DNA of 64,000 nucleotides from contig OY744465.1 in assembly GCA_963556145.1 (NCBI GenBank), forward strand, positions 6,262,001 through 6,326,000, written 5' to 3'. The notes below the pieces were generated by a model. That model saw nothing but the letters and a program-made list of their open reading frames with translations, was not told where the DNA came from and made no database searches. Position numbers and translations under genes: made by a program. This DNA comes from Hygrocybe punicea. Lineage: Eukaryota; Basidiomycota; Agaricomycetes; Agaricales; Hygrophoraceae. Positions 56,280 through 64,000 of this stretch are shown here, piece by piece. Positions within the stretch are counted from its first letter, which is position 1, and each line of letters opens with the position of its first letter.

Positions 56280-56560
56280 TCGCTGATCCTCCGTACCATA
56301 AGAAGAATCCAACGAACGTGTACGAGTATGTGACGATGATGCAGATGAACAGGCAGGATTTGGGAAAGGCGCTGTATCAGAAGGTACGTACCGTGGCGCA
56401 CTCAGGCTGATGCTGACAATTGACTGGATGTAGATCGTGAGCGTGTTTGTGCCGGAATCGCGCACCAACTGAATCCAGTATCCGAGTCGCTTCTCTACAA
56501 GTCCGGCTAATCTGAGTCGTTTTTGAACAAGGCCCACGTTGCTCACACAGGTGGTATAAT
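56280..56560 (+). pseudogene. Fragment of the neighbour gene, copy C (opposite strand)
   Basis: QMNRQDLGKALYQK, near 56,345-56,385, is followed by GTACGT and an intron-like stretch, then IVSVFVPESRTN near 56,430-56,465 and a stop. These match two consecutive exons of copies A (minus, near 9100 and 8990) and B. The fragment lies in inverted orientation to B, 1.8 kb away. Confidence 0.65.
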
Positions 56561-56671
56561 TTCATCCCCGGCCTCGACACCTTCTGAGAACCGTTGGCCT
56601 GGAGGTATAGGAGCAATACATGCCAATGGTTGGATCGATCCATCTGAGCCAAGTGGCCCAAGTCCAAGTCA

Positions 56672-57030
56672 ATGTTGAACACTGCCGCTGCCCTCGGGAT
56701 CAATTGCCTTGTGCCTTGGTCACGCGGGATGCTCGAGTGCTGAGGTCACGGTCGCACAATCTCTCGTCACGACCATCATGGGCATTGACTCCAATCAATG
56801 GTACAACAACGGCGAACATATTGCGTGCCAAACAGAACGGTTCACCGACGAAAATATCACCATCTGCGCCTTTTTGCAGCACATGCCGAGCGGTGCCACC
56901 GGCATGGATATCCAACGTCTCGCCCATTACATCACCGACCACGGTTGTGCTATCTGTGGCAGCGTCCCTTTCCATTTCCCCTCAGACAACGACGTTTCAA
57001 AAGGAGAACTTACCTTCAACTTTGTTAACC
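56672..57030 (+). pseudogene. KP4-like killer-toxin domain protein, frame uncertain
   Basis: A segment opening with ALGINC, then after a change of frame near 56,706 continuing with paired Cys: ACQTER, TICAFLQ, HGCAICGSVPF and NDVSKGELTFNFV (to about 57,025). The spacing of Cys and the HGC..CGS...NDVS.G.LT.N pattern match the KP4 family (Pfam PF09044), small secreted Cys-rich proteins first known from a virus-encoded smut killer toxin and also found in fungal genomes, where some are secreted antimicrobials or calcium-channel blockers. Here no signal peptide is seen in front. The break between ALGINC and the main Cys block is either an indel or an unseen intron. Whether the protein is made or toxic cannot be told. 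Confidence 0.6.
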
Positions 57031-58400
57031 AGCCCCCTTCCACCACTGCTGCACAGGCAACAACGGAGACAGCGACAACAGCAGCAAGCCACCACAGTCA
57101 ACAACTTCTTCAAGTCTCCTGCCAACATCCCCTCCGACATTTCATTATCTGGAGGGATAGAGCATTGTCCCGGCGGGTCACCTGGAGACGCTCTCTCATG
57201 CACATTTACCGCTCAGGTAAGCGGCATCCTTCTTCTTTCTGCGCCAACAATCAATCACTCGCACTCAGAACACCTCCGCCACTTATCGTCTCTCAAGCAT
57301 CGTCGGTTCCCCTCGGGCAGTTGGAATCAGCAGAAGTCTTGGCAGGCTCAGCAAACCGTGACCATTACGGTTGGGCCTGGCAGCAGGTCAGTTTTGATAT
57401 CTCTTGTTTTCTCCTCGTGCATCTGACTGCTTAATCAGGCAGCCCTCGTGATCGAAGTTTTGAACAACATCATCACAGGACAGATGTTGTTGCATTATTC
57501 TAACTCAGTCAATGGTTCCAACTACTGGTAAATTTCAGATTCTGTCGAACAGCCCCTTGACCCGAGTTATTGATAATCTACCTTACTAGGTACATCAACA
57601 ATGTCACGTTGTACTAACCAACAAACGACACCATCTATAACACGCCGGTAATTCCTTGCGACGCCAGTTTTAACCTCCCTCGCGCACCTCCCCTCGTTCC
57701 TATCCCCCCCACAGTAGCGCTCTAAGCATCCATCCTGATCTTTCAGTTGTCTTTTCACACATTTTGGTCACACTGTTCCTCGTCTCGTTGTCTCATCACT
57801 TCGGTCTAGCTATGCTTTTATTGTTGTTATTGTACTTTCGGAAAATTTAAACCGACCAAATCCCAGGACGCGTGATGTGCGTAAAAATCGAAGAAACTTG
57901 AGGCATACTAACACTGATCATCACTCTTTTGAATGCCAGATTTGTTGAAACCCATCTTGTATATATCGCGCTACTAGCGCTGCCATGGAGGCCATGCATC
58001 CGTTGACAGCCTCGTCTTCTGGGCCCAAGGGGTGTGGACACACGAAGCATGTCAGGCATCCAGATAGTGGGTCCTTCACATGTTGTCTTCCCCTCTGCTG
58101 ACTGGGTGTGCATTAAACCGTGTCGATGGTATCACCGGCTTTGATGTTTGGCATGATTTCCAACAGGGCTTGGGGGTTCTCCTTTCCCGTCGCTAACGAG
58201 CCGAGACCTTTTTATTCGGAGCGACATAGAATCGAGCAATGCTAGACACTTGTAAACGGTAACCTAGACGAAGTACTACTGACAGGCTGTCTGAACATCG
58301 AAGAGAGCTATCGTGAAGACGGCGCATAGTTATGAAAGAAAACGAACAGTCTACCCAAGGGATCTGATTTTGACATCCAAAGCCCATCTTGACAACGCCA
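57031..58400 (+). other. Possible exons after the KP4-like domain, then intergenic
   Basis: GT-AG introns can be read at 57,216-57,269 and 57,388-57,438, with coding-like pieces between: SGGIEHCPGGSPGDALSC (near 57,150), GWAWQQ then ALVIEVLNNIITGQ and HYSNSVNGSNYW, then after a third intron YINNVTLY and a stop near 57,617. These may be the 3' part of a separate secreted protein. Frames across the first two introns do not agree in one reading. 57,720-58,400 holds nothing I recognise. Confidence 0.4.
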
Positions 58401-58401
58401 G

Positions 58402-59071
58402 TTACTTCCGAGTCGAACCATGGGATAAGTAACTAGGAGGGGGTACTTGCGCCTCAAGCTCATCGAGGCGGCACTTTTTTCTGATGCAGCAGTATCCAAC
58501 AAGAATTATGAGCACAAAGGCTACGAGACCCCCAAAGAAACCGAGTGCGATGGGGCCAACATTTAACCTGCTAGTGAGTGGATCAGGCTTTTGGTATTGG
58601 GAGTCGCCAGGGAAAACTTACGTCGTAATGCTAGGAGTGACCACGCCGCTGGAGCTCGAGCTGAAGCCACAGCTCGGTTGGTCAGTTTCGGTAATGTTAT
58701 CTGAAAGGAAAAAAAAATGTACATAATAGTGGTCCCGATTACCGCAGTCGCACTGAAGGTTACAGTAGTTGACGGAATAGTGGTAGTGGTGGCAGTGGCG
58801 GTAGTGGAAGTGGTAGCGGAAGTGGTGGTAAGCGTTGTGGATGCACAACAATCACATAATAACTTGATGCCTGTCACGCAGGTGTCCCCAGTCCCATCCC
58901 CATCTGGGCTGGATCGTAAAACGGTGCAGTAATCTGGACATCGTCCAAAGCACGAGGGCGCAGTGCCGGACCAGTATACGCAATCTGATGCCATGGCAAG
59001 AGTTGTGGCACCAAAGGAGTTGTTCGCCCAGTATTCATAGTAGATGAAGCGCTCCAGCGCCTAGGTTGTCT
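58402..59071 (-). CDS. Single-pass membrane protein with Cys cluster and Thr-rich stalk
   Basis: Minus strand. An exon from about 59,071 starts ERFIYYEYWANNSFGATTLA and CVYWSGTAPSCFGRCPDYC, with further Cys in GDTCVTGIKLLCDCC. A Thr/Ser stalk follows (TTTSATTSTTATATTTT). A short middle exon (58,700-58,622) encodes NITETDQPSCGFSSSSSG. The last exon (58,567-58,402) carries one helix, GPIALGFFGGLVAFVLIILV, then basic CCIRKKCRLDELE and a proline-rich tail; stop at 58,402-58,404. The layout is that of a basidiomycete type I surface protein, perhaps a wall sensor or receptor-like protein. A signal peptide exon should lie upstream of 59,071 but was not found, and the phase between the first and second exon is unresolved. 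Confidence 0.55.
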
Positions 59072-60130
59072 TAAGTCCAGCCGGGCAATAGATGTAAGTG
59101 GACATGTGGTACAAATAGCGGTATTAGGTGTATGTGGCACAAATAGCTAATAGCACGCACATTTAGCCATGCTTGATCAAATACATTTGTAGTCTGCCAC
59201 TGTTCCACAGAAAGATTTCAAAGATGATGAGAGCACAGAGACAGATATAGTATGAAGTGCGCCCGGTGCGAGCCGGAGGGATAAGTGATTTAGGCCGAAT
59301 TTTCATGATGGCCCAGCGCTCGACTACCGTACGCTTTGCAAATGACGGTGAGCCTAACTCTTAACGTTTAACATAGAGTATTTGAACACAGAAAGGCGCA
59401 CCTTGGATCAAATAGGTGGGTGGCTTGACTGCCCGCTGCGATGAACTTGGTGGACGATTCCCATATTTTTCGCGCAGTGCCAGTACTAGTAGCAAATATT
59501 GTAGCTTGAGACTCCGTCGTCGATGGACTAGAGTTATAATACTATGGGCGGCTTTACGTTCGAATGAATCTAGCAAATGACTCGAAATCTGGTAGTGGGA
59601 CTCACACTGAGTTCAATCAGGACCCATGAATATAAGTGGCAATGCCTCCGCGGAATCCGGACCAAAATCGTGAAAAAAGGTACCTATGGAAACCGAGAGT
59701 GATCAGCTAGTTTTCGGATCTGCCGTGTCAAGTCCGACGCGGCATGGCATCAAGACCCGGGACACCATTCCTTAGTATTCTGAGTCACTCACTTTAAGAA
59801 AGTCTGTAATTATTTTCTTTCAATCTTTGAAAACAAAATTGAAAAAAACTGGATACTAGTCTGAATGGTCCCTGCTATAAGCCATTTGACTCACACAAAT
59901 GCTGAGTCCTAGAATGCATAACAAATGACTACAAAAGTCATAAGTAAATGAAAGAAATAATGAAAGGCATCTAGCTCACCTCAGCATTTACATGAGTCAA
60001 ATGGCTTCATTGTTATGGGACATCTTAGGGAAATTAATAGGATGGCTCCAGCAAGTCAGACAACTATCAAGGGATCAGAGAGTAATGAGACTCAAGGATG
60101 AATTACAAACAGAATGTTACGTTTTTGTTA
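59072..60130. other. Intergenic, nothing recognised
   Basis: No open frame over 113 codons and no motif. 59,820-60,000 is AT-rich. The frame at 59,992-60,333 runs into the duplicated segment and is probably not a gene. Confidence 0.4.
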
Positions 60131-60891
60131 CGTTTTTCAACTCCGCAACTCCGATCCCGACTCCATTACCCGCGATGACGATTCCGCTTTACCATACCTT
60201 CCTTTTTCGTTCCCCTTTACCTTTTGTCTTCTTTTGGACATTGTTGTTTATTCTTGTCCTTGTTCTCTTTTCTTCCAGAACAATCCAGACCGACCATGGA
60301 CATATCCCACGTGACCTTGTTGTACCCGAATAGTCTCCTTGCCGATGGACGTCACCAACATTGTCTTTTCCCTTCGATATCTTGTTTACGCTATCCCACG
60401 ACAAACCGATCACAATGGCTGTACTCCCGACACAGCTCATTACCGTAATTGTTATTGGCAGCATTGCCATCACCTTCCTGATCGGTTTCTACCTTGTTAT
60501 GATCTATCTTTGGCATTGGCACCGAAACCCTTCCGCCATTGATACTTCTGACTTCCACCTCGACAATATATCGACACGTAATTGACAATTGCCATTCCCG
60601 GATATTTGGTTTCCATATTCATACCCTGTGCCCACCATTATCCTCCCTGACGATCCGACGACATTCCTCACCTGCATGCGAACTCTGGACAATCCCCGAT
60701 CACAAGACATTTCACTGTTCTCTCTAATCCGACCATCGCCGGAGCATACTCTTTTGGGCTTCGACCACAGACCATACGACTTCCCAAACAGTGAACCAAC
60801 CCCTATCGCATATTGTTCGCACGACACCGCTTCAATGCAGTACCCGACGACTTGTTCCCACAGCTTGTCACTCATGCCATGACTCGACACC
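60131..60891 (+). repeat. Duplicated segment, copy 1, with three small frames
   Basis: Begins TTTTTCAACTCCGCAACTCCG and matches 61,750-62,535 in direct orientation, about 1.62 kb away. It holds a 53-codon hydrophobic frame (60,174-60,333; VFFWTLLFILVLVLFSS, ending VPE), then a 56-residue frame from Met at 60,415 with a helix (LITVIVIGSIAITFLIGFYL), then TGA at 60,583-60,585, and an immediately following in-frame stretch to the stop at 60,880-60,882. The whole from Met to second stop is 468 bases. Confidence 0.8.
60415..60882 (+). CDS. Small membrane protein with in-frame TGA, copy 1
   Basis: Met at 60,415 starts MAVLPTQLITVIVI; a single helix is followed by YLWHWHRNPSAIDTSDFHLD and TGA in the context CGT AAT TGA CAA TTG. 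The frame continues in phase with IWFPYSYPVPTIILPDD, TFLTCMRTLDNPRSQDISLF, LIRPSPEHTLLGFDHRPYDF and PTPIAYCSHDTA, ending at 60,882. Both parts have the look of one small membrane protein with a soluble tail. Function is unknown. A copy at 62,047-62,514 has the same length and the same TGA. Confidence 0.45.
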
Positions 60892-61266
60892 TGGACCCAC
60901 GTTCATTTATCCTTTTCCATCATGATCTCGATACCTCCCACACTCGTTTACAATGATACCCTTTCTTGGACGAATACCGACATCAAATGGACCTTCTTGT
61001 TCCACAAACAGGACAAGACATCGCTCCTCGATACATCATCAACACAGACATCGTCATCCGGTACAGCTTGTGCTGTTCACATGTCTGACCTCGACTAGCC
61101 CACCGTCCTAGTTGGTTTTCCTTCCACACATTCCTTTGTTTTCTTTCATGCAAACCTTGCCACTACATCCACACCACCTCAAGACATTCTCATCACCAAT
61201 CCCACACTGGATGATACCCATCTTCGACCCGACCGTGCAATGCACTTGCCAGATTGCATACTTGCT
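60892..61266. other. Between the duplicated segments, no gene called
   Basis: Short frames continue (for example CATCATGATCTCGATACC onward, open to a stop near 61,098), but no domain is recognised. The second copy does not contain this stretch. Confidence 0.35.
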
Positions 61267-61749
61267 TGTTACAGCAAGTGTAGACCCCGAATAGGCAATT
61301 CTGCACATCACATGATCCGATGACAAATCATCCGAGTCATCTGGACCTCACCTCTCCCTCAATGACACCCGGGCCTCCAGTTGGATCGCGAGAACATCGA
61401 CATGAGGACGCCTCATGTGCGCCTCATGGTGAACACATGGTAGAGTTGGACATGTTATGGCTTCATGGTTGTATTTCTATTTACCTCCCCTCAAGACCAG
61501 TCACTATATATACTGTTCTTGTTGTTGGTTCGGACTTTTTCTTCTTTTCCTTTCTTTACGTTTAGTCTGGTTCTTGGGGCAGACCCCCTTGTCTTGGGTA
61601 ATCCCCACGGCTCGCAATGACTTTAGACCATGAACCTCCCCCCTTGTAGCAGTGTTATCTATCAATGAAACTGCTGTTCTTCCCTCTGGAAACCGCCCCC
61701 CTGTTAAGTTGATTGTTGCCGGAGCCCGCTGCAGAAGCGAACCGTAACA
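61267..61749. repeat. LTR-like segment between the duplicated copies
   Basis: Begins TGTTACAGCAAG and ends GAACCGTAACA, so its ends are inverted (TGTTAC/GTAACA). CACTATATATACTGTTC near 61,502 is a plausible promoter core, followed by a pyrimidine-rich leader. Directly after it comes GTTTTTCAACTCCG, the start of the second copy. No matching LTR is seen before copy 1, which begins after TTTTTGTTACG. If it is an LTR, the two copies are parts of a retroelement's internal region. Confidence 0.4.
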
Positions 61750-62535
61750 GTTTTTCAACTCCGCAACTCCGATTCCAACTCCGTTACCCACCATGACGAT
61801 TCCACTTTATCACACCTTCCTTTTTCGTTTCCTTTTACCTTTTGTCTTCTTTTGGACATCGTTGTTTATTCTCGTTCTTGTTCTCTTTTCATCTTTTCTT
61901 CTAGAACAATCCAGACCGACCATGGACACATCCCCACGTTACCTTGCTGTACCCGAATAGTCTCCTTGCCGACGGACATCATTGCTATTGTCTTTTCCCT
62001 TGCCCTGACATATTGTTGACTTCATCCCACGACAAACCAATTTACAATGGCTGTACTCCTGACACAGCTAATTACTGTAATCATCATTGGCAGCATCGCC
62101 ATCACCTTCCTCATCGGTTTTTACCTTGTTATGATCTATCTTTGGCATCGGTACCGAAACCCTTCTGCCATCGATACTTCCGACTTCCACCTCGACAATA
62201 TCTCACCACGTAATTGACAATTGCCATACCTGGATATATGGTTTCCACTTTCGTATTCCGTGCCTACCATTATCCTCCCTGATTATCCGACAACATTCCT
62301 CACCTGCACGCATGCCCTGAACAATCCCCGATCACAAGACATTTCACTGTTCTCTCTAATCCGACCATCGCCGAAGCACATTCTTTTGGACTTCGACCAC
62401 AGACCATATGACTTCCCAAACAGTGAACCAACCCCTATTGCATATTGTTCACACGACATCGCTTCATTGCAGTACCCGACATCTTATTCCCACAGCTTGT
62501 CACTCATGCCATGACTCGAAACCTGGACCCACGTT
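61750..62535 (+). repeat. Duplicated segment, copy 2
   Basis: Direct copy of 60,131-60,891. A small insertion (CATCTTTTCTTCT) lies in the first hydrophobic frame near 61,890, but both copies end this frame with VPE and TAG. Homology stops at ACGTT (62,535), right where a 24-bp palindrome begins. Confidence 0.82.
62047..62514 (+). CDS. Small membrane protein with in-frame TGA, copy 2
   Basis: MAVLLTQLITVIII and a helix, then YLWHRYRNPSAIDTSDFHLD, TGA at 62,215-62,217 in the same context (CGT AAT TGA CAA TTG), then IWFPLSYSVPTIILPDY and DNPRSQ-like NNPRSQDISLFSLIRP to the stop at 62,512-62,514. From Met to second stop it is 468 bases, as in copy 1, with many substitutions and no indel. About half of the codon differences I compared are synonymous. 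Confidence 0.45.
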
Positions 62536-62559
62536 GGAGTGGTACCGAGGTACCACTCC
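62536..62559. repeat. 24-bp palindrome at the end of copy 2
   Basis: GGAGTGGTACC, GA, GGTACCACTCC: perfect 11-base arms with a 2-base spacer. It begins exactly where similarity to copy 1 ends, as the tip of another element or a recombination junction would. Confidence 0.7.
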
Positions 62560-62787
62560 GGGGGCTCACGCAGGACTCGAGGGAAAGGTCGACTGGATGG
62601 AAGGATGGACTGACTACTACATCTGGAAGGCTACTAACTAGGTCAAACCGTGGGAACCTGATCACGTGACTGACCAGGCACAACTACTACAAGTGCCCCT
62701 CCTCCTCATGGTGACGTCCTCGTCACCATACCGCTACTAAAAGAAAACAAAAAGCAAAACAAAACTGACCAAGAAAAAAAAACTCTC

Positions 62788-62993
62788 CAGTCACGACTCC
62801 CAGTCCCTCACGATGCCCCGGGCCTTATACGTGAGGCGGGACCATATCGTCCATCGAAGATCGGTGGTGGCAGATGACCAAACTAGACTCTCTCTCAGCT
62901 CTCCAAAACTCCTCAGTCACGACTCCCAGTCCTCCATCTCATGGAGCGGGACCATATCGTCCATCGAAAACGGTGGTGGTAGATGACCAAACT
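62788..62993. repeat. Two copies of a ~100-bp unit
   Basis: CAGTCACGACTCCCAGTCC, then GCGGGACCATATCGTCCATC, then CGGTGGTGGYAGATGACCAA, at 62,788-62,886 and 62,914-62,993. The inserts between the shared blocks differ. Confidence 0.85.
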
Positions 62994-63010
62994 GATCCAT
63001 AATCGTAGCG

Positions 63011-63113
63011 CAGGTTCTTGGTTCTCGTATCGCAGGTTCTCGGTTCTCGTATCGCAAGTTCTCGGTTCTCTCGGTTCTCGTATCACAGGTTCTTGGTTCG
63101 CAGTTCTCGGTCG
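63011..63113. repeat. Minisatellite of GGTTCTCGTATCGCA units
   Basis: Units of 9-24 bases built from GGTTCTCGTATCGCA and TTCTCGGTTCTC recur five or six times. Confidence 0.85.
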
Positions 63114-63216
63114 GTGCTTGTTTGGTTCTGGTGACTCGTTGGGTAACTCGGTTGGGTAGCATCTGGTATCCAGGTGACAGATCAAGGGCATAGAAAAATA
63201 ATGAAACTGAATTGTG

Positions 63217-63340
63217 GGGGAAACAGAGACAGAGACAGGGGAAACGAGGGAAAGGAAATTGAGGGAAAGGAAATAGAGAGGAAGGAAACAGAGAGGAAAG
63301 GAACCGAGGACAGGAAACAGAGAAGGAAATAGTGGGGAAA
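63217..63340. repeat. Polypurine tract with ~17-bp units
   Basis: Almost only A and G on the plus strand for about 120 bases, in units such as GAGGGAAAGGAAATTGA and GAGAGGAAGGAAACAGA. Confidence 0.85.
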
Positions 63341-63349
63341 GCTATGTAC

Positions 63350-64000
63350 TTGGGCGCTAGAGCTGGCGCCGGCGTCGAGGGATCTCTTCGCGTGGGCTCT
63401 GGGAAACGGTCGCGAGGGGTCGCGAGGGCCAGGGAACGAGGCTGGGGGTCCTAACGAACGTGCGCGAGTGGGGTGGGGTTGCCGGGGTTGTGGGGTGACG
63501 CGAGACGGCGTTTGGGTTCCGGACGTGGTGGGAACGGCTCGTTCGGGGTGTTGGTGGGACGCAGGGTGCACTGGAGTGGTTAACGGGTCGGCCGCGGGCT
63601 TGACGAGTGGGCATGGGGCCGCGTAAGTCGACGCAATGGGGAGCGTGGTGTTGGTCCACCAAAGATGGCGGTGTGGCTCGTTTGAGACAGCGTGGGGCGG
63701 TCTCGTTTGGGGTAACGGAGCGCAACGGGGGGCTCTGGCGTGTGGAACGTGGGTGCCGGGGGTTGGGTGAACGCGGGTGGAGCTTGGTTACACGAAGAAA
63801 CGGGGTCGAAAGTGATGACGTGGCACGGTGCGTGTTGGGCGTTGGGTGGGTATGAAACGCCAGGAACGGCTTGTTCGGGGTGACGACGGTGAACGGGGGG
63901 CCTCTAGGGAGTCGGACGAGGGTCCGGAGCTCAAACGAATGCCCTTTGAGCTGGGGTACACGAAAGAACGGGGGTCCAACGGGGAAGACGTGGAAGATCC
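63350..64000. repeat. G-rich region with diverged ~175-bp repeat
   Basis: The plus strand is strongly G-rich. CTCGTTYGGGGTRACGG and GTGAACGSGGG recur, and TACACGAARRAACGGGG...GACGTGG occurs at about 63,790-63,822 and 63,957-63,992, giving a spacing of about 170 bases. No gene seen; the frames found on the minus strand are Pro/Arg/Ser-rich compositional frames. It may continue past the window. Confidence 0.6.

Noticed and set aside
56620..57426. Single 268-codon frame covering the KP4-like region
   Set aside because: This frame is not the one carrying the Cys pattern; the KP4-like motifs lie in another frame over the same bases.
61267..61749. A full LTR retrotransposon spanning the two copies at 60.1-62.5 kb
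   Set aside because: Only one LTR-like segment is present, no target duplication was found, and no reverse transcriptase or integrase is visible; kept only as LTR-like.
63357..63979. Pro/Arg-rich minus-strand frames near the window end
   Set aside because: They translate a G-rich repeat and show no conserved segment other than the repeat.
1..64000. tRNA or rRNA genes
   Set aside because: I looked for the TTCRANNC box with a paired acceptor arm and for conserved rRNA words and found no convincing case; a covariance-model scan would be decisive.

Overview
The window looks like a transposon-dense island in the nuclear genome of a mushroom-forming basidiomycete. This is inferred from very short GT-AG introns of about 50-60 bases, a DUF6534-like seven-helix gene, a Crinkler-type gene, a KP4-like domain, and a chromodomain-bearing Ty3/Gypsy element beside Copia, hAT, MULE-like and Helitron elements. 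Base composition is patchy: host stretches are near 50% GC, the Helitron is AT-rich, and several non-autonomous elements carry GC-rich trinucleotide islands.

1-12.2 kb is mostly host sequence: poorly resolved remnants, a five-unit 80-bp minisatellite (2.68-3.06 kb), a damaged DUF6534-like gene (4.28-5.58 kb, minus), a frameshifted polytopic membrane protein gene with remnants of its neighbour (6.97-9.2 kb, minus), and a complete five-exon Crinkler-type gene (9.62-12.16 kb, plus) whose exons join to 722 codons without a break. The locus at 6.7-9.2 kb is duplicated at 52.0-54.8 kb, where the membrane protein copy is intact; a third fragment of the neighbour lies at 56.3 kb on the other strand.

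12.5-29.2 kb is nested elements. A hAT-like element (12514-14406) carries a piece of an Hsp70/BiP gene. A Ty3/Gypsy element (14711-29201, target duplication ACACC) has been enlarged to 14.5 kb by a solo-LTR-like insertion that itself holds two 812-bp foldback elements, by three hAT-like elements, and by one TA-flanked element. Taking these insertions out restores gag, reverse transcriptase, integrase and an extra post-integrase frame across the joints.

29.2-51.8 kb: a degenerate Helitron (about 30.5-43.5 kb) is split by a Copia element on the minus strand (37741-42563). Its end is split by a third foldback element (43480-50051). That foldback holds a MULE-like foldback element (43814-48942), which in turn holds a small hAT MITE and a 3.6-kb hAT element with a nearly complete transposase. 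A solo LTR sits in the outer foldback's last inverted repeat. A TIR element with a trinucleotide core follows (50084-51802).

51.8-64 kb returns to host-like sequence: the intact membrane protein gene and neighbour, a KP4-like killer-toxin domain (56.7-57.0 kb), a Thr-rich single-pass membrane protein (58.4-59.1 kb), two head-to-tail copies of a segment with conserved small reading frames (60.1-62.5 kb), and a G-rich, repeat-rich end (62.8-64 kb).

The observations I would check first are a recurrent ~55-bp palindrome found seven times (24.2-29.6 kb), an in-frame TGA bridged by indel-free reading frames in both copies of the 60-62 kb duplication, the intact Crinkler gene, and the hAT element carrying Hsp70 sequence. 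I had no alignment or search tool: domain names rest on motif recognition, and exon borders on reading splice sites by eye.
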